From a bacterium (GTDB taxonomy: Bacteria; Vulcanimicrobiota; Xenobia; Xenobiales; Xenobiaceae): a stretch of DNA of 8,759 nt. The position numbers and the translations under genes were made by a program. Shown here in pieces: positions 1 through 6,817 of this stretch (position 1 is the first letter of the stretch; each line of letters opens with the position of its first letter). The stretch is taken from assembly GCA_017444165.1 (NCBI GenBank), contig JAFSXH010000064.1, positions 1 to 8,759 of the forward strand, written 5' to 3'. A model generated the notes under the pieces. That model was not told the DNA's origin. It searched no databases and saw nothing but the letters and a program-made list of their open reading frames with translations.

Positions 1-84
1 GTTGTTTCTCACGAAATTGCTTTCGTTTTCGTTATATTTTACTCTACAGTTTTCAAAAGTTCTTGGCGGTATCTCTCAACCGCT
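1..84 (-). other. Probable stable-RNA (rRNA operon) leader, partial
   Basis: Read on the minus strand, this follows a strong promoter and runs off the left edge of the window. From the predicted start it holds a small hairpin (GCGGT at 79-83 pairing with ACCGC at 66-70), then GAACTTTTGAAAACTG at 47-62, then a perfect 6-bp hairpin (ACGAAA, 4-nt loop, TTTCGT) at 11-26. The 47-62 element resembles the boxA antitermination sequence of Gram-positive-type rRNA leaders and spacers (TTCTTTGAAAACT-like). No protein-coding potential is evident. The inference is a leader transcribed toward a 16S rRNA or other stable RNA gene just outside the window. It could also be the leader of an isolated tRNA or 5S gene, since no mature RNA sequence is present to decide. 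Confidence 0.55.
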
Positions 85-89
85 CGCGC

Positions 90-150
90 ATACTAGCACT
101 TTCACCTAGGCTAGTCAACCCCCTATTCAAAAAAAATTTTTTAATTTATA
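90..150 (-). promoter_or_regulatory. Strong sigma70 promoter with UP-like A/T tract, rRNA type
   Basis: On the minus strand the -35 box is TTGACT (113-118), the spacer is exactly 17 nt (96-112) and the -10 box is TAGTAT (90-95). A GC-rich discriminator (GCGCGAG) follows, and the predicted start is near 83-84. Just upstream of the -35, bases 126-150 form an almost pure A/T block with long A and T runs, as in the UP elements of rRNA promoters. GC-rich discriminators are typical of stringently controlled stable-RNA promoters. The boxA-like leader downstream fits the same reading. The A/T block also lies just after the 47-aa gene. A weak 6-bp AT hairpin at 145-166 may end that transcript, but no good terminator separates the two units. 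Confidence 0.65.
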
Positions 151-159
151 CATAAACAG

Positions 160-303
160 CTATAAACTGGACATATTACTATAAAACCATGAATACATGC
201 CATAAACTATTAAGAACGCTATTAAAATCGCTATCATGAAAGGAACATAATCGAGCAAACATTCAATAGCAGATGTTTTAAGGTCATTTTGACGAGAAAT
301 CAC
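160..303 (-). CDS. Small single-pass membrane protein (47 aa), unknown function
   Basis: This short frame starts at a GTG whose last bases overlap the TGA of the upstream 212-aa gene (shared GTGA), a layout typical of translational coupling. The upstream in-frame stop (TAA) lies a few codons before the GTG, and no other start is available. The 47-residue product has a polar N-terminal part (ISRQNDLKTSAIE). A hydrophobic stretch follows at about residues 21-37 (PFMIAILIAFLIVYGMY), then a short tail ending in SNMSSL and a TAG stop. It therefore looks like a single transmembrane helix protein. No recognisable family. A clear Shine-Dalgarno is absent, consistent with reinitiation after the upstream gene. 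The main doubt is that a short AT-rich frame could encode a hydrophobic stretch by chance; the overlap and uninterrupted helix argue against that. Confidence 0.5.
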   Translation of the reverse strand: MISRQNDLKTSAIECLLDYVPFMIAILIAFLIVYGMYSWFYSNMSSL

Positions 304-938
304 AAGGGCTGACCATTTTTACTAGTAGTAGAATTAAAGGATGAATTTTTACCCCACTTTAATACATTTCGCTCAAATGTGATCTTATGAGCACCTTCTG
401 AATCTCCACTAATACCTTCTAGCCATTTATTGCACTTATCCGTTATTCTTGTAACCTTTTCAATATAATCGTGGCACTTATAAAACAGAGCCTTCACCTT
501 AGCCATAATATCTTTAGCAACTAAAGACTCTGAATTAGAGACAATCTCATGGACTTCTTCAAATTCATCATTAAACTCATCGGCAATAACTGGACATGCA
601 CGCAAAAATTCTTTAATCTTATCCCCAACATTTCCCAACAAAGCTCGTGAAACTTCGAAATAATCATCATTATCTTCCAGAGAATCTATCCTTTTAAAAA
701 TTTTTTCAAATCTATTTACTCTTTGCTCAACTCTGATAAATAAATCTCTTGCTTTATGCTCGGCGAATTTGGCTTTTTCGTTCTCTCTAACTAATTTTTT
801 AGCTACATCGTCATCAAGATCAGAAATAGGCAAGAGCTGATAATAAGGATTGGCCTTGCCACAACCAGAACAAAACTTCTCTCGATAGGTCAGAACATTA
901 TCACAGTACTCACAATTAAGAATTTTATACTCCGCCAT
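300..938 (-). CDS. Zinc-ribbon N-terminal hypothetical protein, mostly helical (212 aa)
   Basis: The function is unknown. Residues 9-26 form a zinc-ribbon-like knuckle pair: C9-x2-C12 (CEYC) and C23-x2-C26 (CSGC), ten residues apart. From about residue 40 the protein is charged and probably alpha-helical, with long Glu/Lys-rich stretches (about 45-95 and 100-170). The last 25 residues are Ser/Asn-rich and probably disordered. There is no signal peptide or membrane segment. The ATG start follows a GAGGTG at a long spacing of about 14 nt, so translation signals are mediocre. A TTGACA promoter lies upstream, and the stop overlaps the start of a 47-aa membrane protein, suggesting a two-gene unit. 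Base composition is AT-richer than ppdK next to it. The layout (N-terminal zinc ribbon, helical body) resembles the 172-aa gene at 4046-4564, though I see no convincing residue-level similarity beyond the cysteines. Confidence 0.8.
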   Translation of the reverse strand: MAEYKILNCEYCDNVLTYREKFCSGCGKANPYYQLLPISDLDDDVAKKLVRENEKAKFAEHKARDLFIRVEQRVNRFEKIFKRIDSLEDNDDYFEVSRALLGNVGDKIKEFLRACPVIADEFNDEFEEVHEIVSNSESLVAKDIMAKVKALFYKCHDYIEKVTRITDKCNKWLEGISGDSEGAHKITFERNVLKWGKNSSFNSTTSKNGQPL

Positions 939-986
939 ATCACTAAATTAACACCTCTATATATATACAACAAACGGCCTACAGAG

Positions 987-1014
987 AGAGTAACAGATTT
1001 TGGCAAAATGTCAA
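987..1014 (-). promoter_or_regulatory. Probable promoter of the zinc-ribbon/membrane gene pair
   Basis: On the minus strand there is a consensus -35 TTGACA (1009-1014), a 16-nt spacer and a weak -10 TACTCT (987-992) preceded by TG one base upstream (extended -10). It sits about 50 nt before the ATG of the 212-aa gene and just after the ppdK terminator. The spacer contains a near-perfect palindrome (ATTTTG-C-CAAAAT, 997-1009) that could be a repressor site, but this is speculative. Confidence 0.45.
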
Positions 1015-1021
1015 ATTAAAG

Positions 1022-1047
1022 AAAAAAGGCCGCTCACTGAGCGGCCT
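1022..1047 (-). terminator. Rho-independent terminator of ppdK
   Basis: On the minus strand, AGGCCGCTC (1039-1047) pairs perfectly with GAGCGGCCT (1027-1035) around a 3-nt loop. The stem is GC-rich, and six consecutive T residues (1022-1027, the first also closing the stem) follow directly. It begins about 24 nt after the ppdK stop codon. This is a textbook intrinsic terminator and separates ppdK from the zinc-ribbon gene downstream. Confidence 0.93.
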
Positions 1048-1070
1048 AAACAGTTTACTTACTTACAAGC

Positions 1071-3941
1071 TTACTTCTTCTCACGAATGGCGGCCTGAGC
1101 GGCGGCTAAACGAGCGATAGGCACACGGTAAGGAGAGCAAGATACGTAAGTCAAGCCGATCTGATGGCAGAACTCCACGGAGGAAGGCTCACCACCATGC
1201 TCACCGCAAATACCGATCTCCATATCCTCACCACGAGTGGCGCGACCCTCTTTGACGGCCAACTTCATCAAGCGACCGACACCGACCTGATCCAACACCT
1301 GGAAGGGATCAGCCTTCAAGATGTGCTGCTCTAAGTAGACTGGCACAAAGGTCTTAGCGGCATCATCACGGGAGTAACCGAAAGTAGTCTGAGAGAGGTC
1401 GTTAGTACCGAAACTGAAGAACTCAGCTTCAGTGGCAACATCACCAGCGGTCAGAGCGGCTCTAGGAATCTCCACCATTGTACCAACTTTGTACTTGACA
1501 GTGACACCCTGCTCAGCCATAACCTGCTCGGCTACGGCGGTGATAACCTTACGGTTCCAACGCATCTCTTCCACAGTACCGACACCAGGAACCATAATCT
1601 CGGGCTTAACATCCACGCCCTCTTTGGCCAAACCGCAAGCAGCTTCCATAATACCGCGAACCTGCATCTTGACGATCTCGGGGAAGACGATACCTAAACG
1701 GCAGACGCGCAGACCCAACATTGGGTTGGCTTCACTCATCTTCTCCACGCGAGCTAACAGAGCAGTGAGGCTCTCGAAGGTAACTTCCGCACCGCGTCTG
1801 GCACGAATCTCAGCCAAAGCGGCCTCATAAGCCTTCTCATCAACCTCTTTCAAGGTACGCAGACGGACGACATCTTCGAACAACTTGTCGTGCTTAGGCA
1901 AGAACTCGTGTAAAGGAGGATCGATCAGACGAATGATCGTCCAGCAACCCTGCATAGCCTCCAAAATACCGCGGAAGTCACTGCGCTGGAACTCGAGCAA
2001 CTTATCTAAGTAGCCCTTGTACTCGTTGAAGATCGGCATGTGAGTCTTATCAAACTCGGCCAACTTAGCCTCAGCGGCCTCTTTGGCCTTGCCGTTAGAC
2101 TCCTTAACCTCTTTAACTAAGCCTTCACGGACGCGATTGCCATTCTCAGCCTGAGCGGCAATGAGGATCATCTTCTGCACGTAAGGCAGACGCTCGGTCT
2201 CCATGAACATATGTTCAGTGCGGCAAAGACCGATACCAACAGCTCCAAAAGCTCTAGCTCTGGCAGCATCTTTGGGGTTATCAGCGTTGGCATAAACCTT
2301 CAAACGCTTGACTTCATCAGCCCAACCGAGAAGTTCTTTAGTCTCAGGAGTGAGATCTTTGGGATCTTCCAAGGGAAGCTCACCCAACATTACTTCACCA
2401 GTGGAACCATCGATAGTTAAATAATCCTTATCGGTGAAGACTTTGTCACCGACAGTGACCTTCTTGTTCTCAATATCGATATGCAGAGCTTCACAACCGA
2501 CTACACAGGGAATACCCCAGCCACGAGCTACCAAAGCGGCGTGAGATGAAGGACCACCAGTAGAGGTCAAGATACCCTTAGCCACCAACATACCGGCGGC
2601 ATCTTCAGGAGTAGTATCGACACGGACTAAGATCACAGGGCACTCGGCACTGACACGTACAGCTTCGTTCTTATCGAAGACCACACGACCACAAGCAGCA
2701 CCAGGAGAAGCGGCAGTTCCTTTGGCCAACATGCTGCCATCAGCTTTAGCCTGCTTCTTAACCTTCTCAGGGATGAAGGGGTGGAGTAAACGATCAAGTT
2801 GAGCGGGCTCTACGCGCATGACGGCTTCTTCTTTAGTGATCAAGCCTTCTTTAACCATATCGACAGCGATCTTAATGGCGGCGGTAGCAGTCCTCTTACC
2901 GTTGCGGGTCTGGAGCATGAAGAGGTGTCCGTTCTCAATGGTGAACTCCATATCCTGAAGGTCACGATAATGCTTTTCTAACTTATCAGCAATATTCTTG
3001 AGCTGCTCATAGCTCTCAGGCATAATCTTGGCCAACTCAGCAATAGTGGAAACCTTGCGGATACCAGCTACCACATCTTCACCCTGGGCATTGATGAGGA
3101 AGTCACCGACTAAGCCAGGAGTACCGTCGTTGTAATCACGAGAGAAGGCCACACCAGTACCAGAATCATCACCCATATTACCGAAGCACATAGACTGTAC
3201 GTTCACAGCAGTACCGAGGTTGTGAGGGATCTTCTCGTGGTTGCGGTAGATAATGGCGCGCTCATTCATCCAAGAGCGGAAGACGGCCAAAACGGCCTCG
3301 TTGAGCTGTTCCCAGACGTTCTGGGGGAAGTCGAAGCCCTTTTCCTCTTTGAAGAAGGCCTTGTACTTAACCACGACATCCTTGAGGGCTTCAGCGGAGA
3401 GTTTAGAATCTTCAGTCACGCCCTCTTCAGCCTTCTTAGCGGCGAGGATCTTTTCAAATTTAGCTTTAGGAAGCTCCATGACGACATCGGAGAACATCAT
3501 GATGAAGCGACGATAAGCGTCATAAGCGAAACGGGGATTATTAGATTGGGCGGCTAAACCTTCAACGGTCTCATCGTTCAAACCGAGGTTGAGGATAGTA
3601 TCCATCATACCAGGCATAGAGAACTTAGCACCAGAGCGCACGGAGACTAAGAGAGGATTCTTGGGATCGCCAAAACCCTTGCCGCGCTTCTTGGCCAAGG
3701 TCTCCATCTGCTCGTGAATCTCTTCCTCTAAGCCAGGAGGCATAATCTTGCCCAGCTCATAGTACATGTTACAAACTTCGGTCGTGACAGTAAATCCAGG
3801 AGGAACAGGAATACCCATACGGGTCATCTCAGCCAGGTTAGCACCCTTACCACCCAGCAAACCACGCATCTGAGCGTTGCCCTCTTCGAACTGATAAGTA
3901 GCCTTTTGATCGGTCAGCTTAGAACGCCAATTGTTATCCAT
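1071..3941 (-). CDS. ppdK: Pyruvate, phosphate dikinase
   Basis: This enzyme interconverts pyruvate + ATP + Pi and PEP + AMP + PPi through a phosphohistidine, in the cytosol. In anaerobes it commonly serves PPi-linked glycolysis or PEP synthesis. Visible landmarks (956-aa numbering) are the N-terminal nucleotide-binding domain with GGKGANLAEM (30-39) and SVRSGAKFSMPGMMDT (100-115), the phosphohistidine domain TSTGGPSSHAALVAR with His467, and the C-terminal TIM barrel with RTEHMF, NPMLGLRVCRLG and CGEHGG, whose Cys912 is the catalytic acid/base. I chose the ATG at 3941 because an upstream in-frame GTG (3971) adds ten residues unlike the family. An AGAAAGG lies 13 nt before this ATG, a rather long spacing. 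A weak -10 (TATATT, 3998-4003) lacks a good -35. The protein is about 80 residues longer than classic bacterial enzymes (about 874), mostly from extra sequence at about 597-645 and 690-740. GC is higher than in the flanking small genes, as expected for high expression. Confidence 0.97.
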   Translation of the reverse strand: MDNNWRSKLTDQKATYQFEEGNAQMRGLLGGKGANLAEMTRMGIPVPPGFTVTTEVCNMYYELGKIMPPGLEEEIHEQMETLAKKRGKGFGDPKNPLLVSVRSGAKFSMPGMMDTILNLGLNDETVEGLAAQSNNPRFAYDAYRRFIMMFSDVVMELPKAKFEKILAAKKAEEGVTEDSKLSAEALKDVVVKYKAFFKEEKGFDFPQNVWEQLNEAVLAVFRSWMNERAIIYRNHEKIPHNLGTAVNVQSMCFGNMGDDSGTGVAFSRDYNDGTPGLVGDFLINAQGEDVVAGIRKVSTIAELAKIMPESYEQLKNIADKLEKHYRDLQDMEFTIENGHLFMLQTRNGKRTATAAIKIAVDMVKEGLITKEEAVMRVEPAQLDRLLHPFIPEKVKKQAKADGSMLAKGTAASPGAACGRVVFDKNEAVRVSAECPVILVRVDTTPEDAAGMLVAKGILTSTGGPSSHAALVARGWGIPCVVGCEALHIDIENKKVTVGDKVFTDKDYLTIDGSTGEVMLGELPLEDPKDLTPETKELLGWADEVKRLKVYANADNPKDAARARAFGAVGIGLCRTEHMFMETERLPYVQKMILIAAQAENGNRVREGLVKEVKESNGKAKEAAEAKLAEFDKTHMPIFNEYKGYLDKLLEFQRSDFRGILEAMQGCWTIIRLIDPPLHEFLPKHDKLFEDVVRLRTLKEVDEKAYEAALAEIRARRGAEVTFESLTALLARVEKMSEANPMLGLRVCRLGIVFPEIVKMQVRGIMEAACGLAKEGVDVKPEIMVPGVGTVEEMRWNRKVITAVAEQVMAEQGVTVKYKVGTMVEIPRAALTAGDVATEAEFFSFGTNDLSQTTFGYSRDDAAKTFVPVYLEQHILKADPFQVLDQVGVGRLMKLAVKEGRATRGEDMEIGICGEHGGEPSSVEFCHQIGLTYVSCSPYRVPIARLAAAQAAIREKK

Positions 3942-4013
3942 ATTGATTAATATGCCTTTCTGTAGACGCACGCCCTTTAGCGGCGCAACGTCCCGAAAAT
4001 ATAGTCGCTCACT

Positions 4014-4034
4014 AAAAAAGAACTCTGAAAGTTC
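4014..4034 (-). terminator. Weak intrinsic terminator after the ABC-F operon
   Basis: On the minus strand GAACT (4030-4034) pairs with AGTTC (4020-4024) around a 5-nt loop, followed by six T residues (4014-4019). An alternative pairing uses ACTC and GAGT at 4022-4039. It lies 11 nt past the stop of the 172-aa gene. The stem is short, so some readthrough into ppdK is plausible. Confidence 0.5.
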
Positions 4035-4045
4035 GGAGTCCCTCT

Positions 4046-4564
4046 CTAGCTTATAAAAAATTCTTGAGGTCCAGAATTGTTAGCAGTAGCGTCCAACAAC
4101 TCTTCTAAGCACTCTTGTAAATTTTTAAAATTGTCGAAATTTATGTTCATGGCCTTATTCACCATTCTATTGCCACTCTCGGCCAATGAATAAGCCTCTT
4201 CACGGTAATGTTTGTCGCCACTCTCAACGTAATTGCGAACAGCTTCCAAAGCATTCAAAGTTCCTTCAATCCCCAACTTACCGTACTTTATCTCTTCCGA
4301 CAAGCTAGCCAAGACTTCAGGCGGGGCCTCGATAGAATCAACATCTCGAATAATATCGCGACAAAAATTTTCTTTCCGCTCGACCCAATCGAGAAGCTCG
4401 GAATCGTCAATAACTCCAATCTCCCACCTATGCACAGTAAACTTCAATTCCTGTACAGAAGAATCGATAAAATCTGGAGACTTAGAGCTTGCCAAGACCG
4501 CCCCACAATGTTCACACTTACCACTATTGGAATGACTAACTTTATTACACTCTAGACAAAACAT
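4046..4564 (-). CDS. Zinc-ribbon N-terminal hypothetical protein (172 aa)
   Basis: The function is unknown. The N-terminus is a compact zinc ribbon with C3-x2-C6 (CLEC) and C17-x2-C20 (CEHC), separated by a Ser/Asn-rich loop. The rest (about 30-160) is predicted helical, acidic and soluble, with ELLDWVERKENFCRDII and LEALEAVRNYVE-like helices. No signal peptide or membrane segment is visible. The ATG is preceded by AGGAG with a 4-nt gap, a good ribosome site. It lies 15 nt after the stop of the 72-aa membrane protein and ends an apparent three-gene operon headed by the ABC-F ATPase. The design (N-terminal zinc ribbon, helical body, tiny membrane partner next door) matches the 212-aa/47-aa pair at 160-938. 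Zinc-ribbon proteins of this kind are found in many bacteria as uncharacterised proteins, so no function is claimed. Confidence 0.8.
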   Translation of the reverse strand: MFCLECNKVSHSNSGKCEHCGAVLASSKSPDFIDSSVQELKFTVHRWEIGVIDDSELLDWVERKENFCRDIIRDVDSIEAPPEVLASLSEEIKYGKLGIEGTLNALEAVRNYVESGDKHYREEAYSLAESGNRMVNKAMNINFDNFKNLQECLEELLDATANNSGPQEFFIS

Positions 4565-4579
4565 CGCGCTCCTGATTTT

Positions 4580-4798
4580 TTATTGACTTTTTAATTCCTG
4601 CTTTGCTTCCAAATCTGCCCCCTCTTCAATATTTTGAGATTCTCCAAATTCTTCCTCAGATTCAGCAGACTCTGCCTCTTCTCTTACTTCAACTGCGGGA
4701 GGAGCTTCTCCAGATCTCACCCTCATAACATTGGTAGCCATCCATACTCCCCCACCGAATAGTATCCCCAAAACAAAGATCAAAATTTTTCTAGGCAT
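4580..4798 (-). CDS. Small single-pass membrane protein with acidic tail (72 aa)
   Basis: Function unknown. The N-terminus MPRK is followed by a hydrophobic segment at about residues 5-22 (ILIFVLGILFGGGVWMAT) with a GGG kink. A short basic stretch (RVR) follows, then a strongly acidic, low-complexity tail rich in Glu, Ala and Ser (about 32-72). The charge pattern suggests a single transmembrane anchor or uncleaved signal with the tail on one face of the membrane, but orientation cannot be read reliably. The ATG lies 3 nt after the TGA of the ABC-F gene, so translation is probably coupled to it. GGAGG in the ABC-F end lies too far upstream to be a normal Shine-Dalgarno. The 172-aa zinc-ribbon gene follows after 15 nt. 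An acidic low-complexity reading frame in tight operon spacing is good evidence of a real gene. Confidence 0.75.
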   Translation of the reverse strand: MPRKILIFVLGILFGGGVWMATNVMRVRSGEAPPAVEVREEAESAESEEEFGESQNIEEGADLEAKQELKSQ

Positions 4799-4801
4799 CG
4801 C

Positions 4802-6748
4802 TCAAACCATTTCCTCCCAAATAGCGGTGAGTTCAGCATTTTCAGCTTCCTTAGCATCGTACTCCTCTTTTAACTTCTTAACCTTATCAGGATCACTGTA
4901 AATGCTGGGATCAGCCAAACGCAGACCTAAATCTTTAAGCTCTTCCTCTAAAGTGCAAATCCTCTTCTCAAGAGCCTCTAACTTCCACTTAACTTTGGGC
5001 TTAGGAGCATTTTTGGCCCTCTCTGCCTCTTCAGCCTTGCTCTGACGGTAGGCCTCTAGAGCCGCCTTGCGCTTCTTCTCCTGTTGAGTCTTAGTTAAAA
5101 CCTTGCCTTCACTCTTAACCCCTTGAGCTTCTAAGGCTAACTCCTTGCGCCGAGCCTCCACGTAATCTTCATAATTGCCCTCGTAACGGTAAGTCTTGCC
5201 CTCACGTATCTCGACAATAGCTGTAGCAAGTTCGTTCATAAAGAAGCGATCGTGAGTAACGATAATGATTGTAGCTGGGTAATCTTGCAGAGCGTCCAAA
5301 AGAGCCTGACGAGACTCTATGTCCAAATGATTGGTAGGCTCATCCAGTAAAAGCAGGTTAGAAGGCGAAAGGATACAGCGAGCCAGAGCCACACGACTGC
5401 GCTCTCCGCCACTCAAGACGGAAATCTCCTTTTCTACATCGTCCCCCTCAAAGAGGAGACAACCCAGAACGGTGCGTACCCTAGTCATATCAATACTGGG
5501 ATCGCAGATGGAATAAACCTCATTCAAAATGGTATTTTCCATGTTGAGACTTTCGGCCTGATGTTGGGCGTAGTAAACTGGTTCAATTTTATAACCAGCC
5601 TTGATCTTGCCAGAATCAGGTTCTTCCAGACCTGCCAAGAGGCGCAAAAGTGTAGATTTGCCAACACCATTAGCTCCCACTAAGGCCACTCTCTCGCCTC
5701 TCTCCACCTCTAAGCTCAATCCAGTTAAGACCTGGAGTGGGCCGTAAGATTTACAGATATTCTTTATGGAGAGTACACTCAAACCAGAGGCACTAGAAGT
5801 GGCAAATTGAGCCTTCAAGGATCGATCATCTTTATCGGGAGCTTCGATCAATTCGCGCTTTTCAATGAGCTTGAGACGACTCTGTACGCGAGTTGCCAAT
5901 GTTGCCTTGTAGCGAAAACGCTCCACAAAACGCATCTCCTGTTTTAACTTCTTCTGTTGGTTCTCATAAGCGGCCTGCTGTTGAACCCTTCTGCGCTCTT
6001 TTTCCTCGACATAAAAAGTGTAGCCGCCGGCGTACTCTTCAATCTTGCCAGCGTGCAATTCCAGAGTGCGTTTGACACACTGATCGATAAAATAACGATC
6101 ATGGGAGACTAGGATTATAGTCGAACTGCTCTTCTTGATATAATCCTCTAACCACTCAGCGGCGTGAATGTCCAAGTGATTAGTAGGCTCATCCAAGAGC
6201 AAGAGATCAGGTTCGCGCAGGAGCATCTTAGCCATAGAACCGCGCATCTGCCAACCGCCACTAAATTCGGAAGTCAGACGGTTCATATCGCTGTCTTTAA
6301 AACCCAAACCGTGCAAAGTGGAGCGAATCTTCGTATCAATAAGCTCGGGTTCGCTATTTTCTAAACGCATCTGACAGCGGCCGTAGCGATCCATGATCGA
6401 GAGCAGTTCCTCTTCATCCTCTACCTCTTCCATAAGGGTCTCAAGTTTGCGCATTTCTTCTTCTAAAAGTTTAATATCAGCAAAGACCTCTTCCATCTCC
6501 TCATAGAGGGTGAGAGCGTGGTTTAATTGGCCTTCCTGCCCTAAATAACCAACTTGACAACCTGGAACTAATATAACCTGACCGCTATCTTTAGATTCTG
6601 TGCCACAGATAATGTGCAAAAGCGTAGTCTTGCCGCATCCATTGCGACCTACCAAGGCCACTTTTTCGCCTGGATTGATCGCCAGATTGACATTATCTAA
6701 AATAACTCTGCTACCAAAAGATTTACTTAAATTAACTAGATGAATCAC
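4802..6748 (-). CDS. ABC-F family ATPase (YheS/YdiF-like)
   Basis: This is a cytosolic ATPase with two ABC domains and no membrane domain, the layout of ABC-F proteins that bind the ribosomal E site and influence elongation or antibiotic protection. In 648-aa numbering, domain 1 has Walker A GRNGCGKT (34-41), signature FSGGW (162-166), Walker B LLLLDEP (182-188) and switch SHDR (215-218). A charged helical linker (about 245-310) corresponds to the family's P-site-interaction region. Domain 2 has Walker A GANGVGKST (358-366), signature LSGGE (445-449), Walker B and THDR (498-501). A long charged coiled coil (about 555-648, with DPSIYSDPDK) resembles YheS/YdiF C-termini. All catalytic motifs are intact, so it should be active. 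I start at the GTG at 6748 because VIHLVNLSKSFG is the family N-terminus. An ATG at 6784 (12 more residues) is the alternative. Its exact subfamily, or a resistance role, cannot be decided here. Confidence 0.93.
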   Translation of the reverse strand: MIHLVNLSKSFGSRVILDNVNLAINPGEKVALVGRNGCGKTTLLHIICGTESKDSGQVILVPGCQVGYLGQEGQLNHALTLYEEMEEVFADIKLLEEEMRKLETLMEEVEDEEELLSIMDRYGRCQMRLENSEPELIDTKIRSTLHGLGFKDSDMNRLTSEFSGGWQMRGSMAKMLLREPDLLLLDEPTNHLDIHAAEWLEDYIKKSSSTIILVSHDRYFIDQCVKRTLELHAGKIEEYAGGYTFYVEEKERRRVQQQAAYENQQKKLKQEMRFVERFRYKATLATRVQSRLKLIEKRELIEAPDKDDRSLKAQFATSSASGLSVLSIKNICKSYGPLQVLTGLSLEVERGERVALVGANGVGKSTLLRLLAGLEEPDSGKIKAGYKIEPVYYAQHQAESLNMENTILNEVYSICDPSIDMTRVRTVLGCLLFEGDDVEKEISVLSGGERSRVALARCILSPSNLLLLDEPTNHLDIESRQALLDALQDYPATIIIVTHDRFFMNELATAIVEIREGKTYRYEGNYEDYVEARRKELALEAQGVKSEGKVLTKTQQEKKRKAALEAYRQSKAEEAERAKNAPKPKVKWKLEALEKRICTLEEELKDLGLRLADPSIYSDPDKVKKLKEEYDAKEAENAELTAIWEEMV

Positions 6749-6755
6749 GCCGCCA

Positions 6756-6783
6756 ATAATAACACAAAGCAAATTTTTGTACA
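6756..6783 (-). promoter_or_regulatory. Candidate extended -10 promoter of the ABC-F operon
   Basis: On the minus strand -35 TGTACA (6778-6783), a 16-nt spacer and -10 TATTAT (6756-6761), with TG one base upstream (extended -10), precede the ABC-F start. The -10 ends 7 nt before the GTG at 6748, so transcription would begin at about the start codon. With no Shine-Dalgarno before that GTG, the mRNA might be leaderless. Divergent proA starts only 69 nt away, so the two genes share this short control region. No clear promoter for proA was found. Confidence 0.35.
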
Positions 6784-6817
6784 TAGGCAAATCTTTAACA
6801 GTGCAGAAACTAAAATT

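Noticed and set aside
1432..3557. Several plus-strand open frames of 60-132 codons inside ppdK (for example 1432-1830 and 3222-3557)
   Set aside because: They lie antisense to a gene with full family motifs, have compositions typical of complementary-strand shadows and no good ribosome site or family resemblance.
3998..4003. TATATT as a ppdK -10 box
   Set aside because: No acceptable -35 lies 16-18 nt upstream and there is no extended -10, so it is mentioned only in the ppdK entry and not listed as a promoter.
4208..6364. Plus-strand frames opposite the zinc-ribbon and ABC-F genes
   Set aside because: They are antisense to well-supported genes and show no recognisable protein features.
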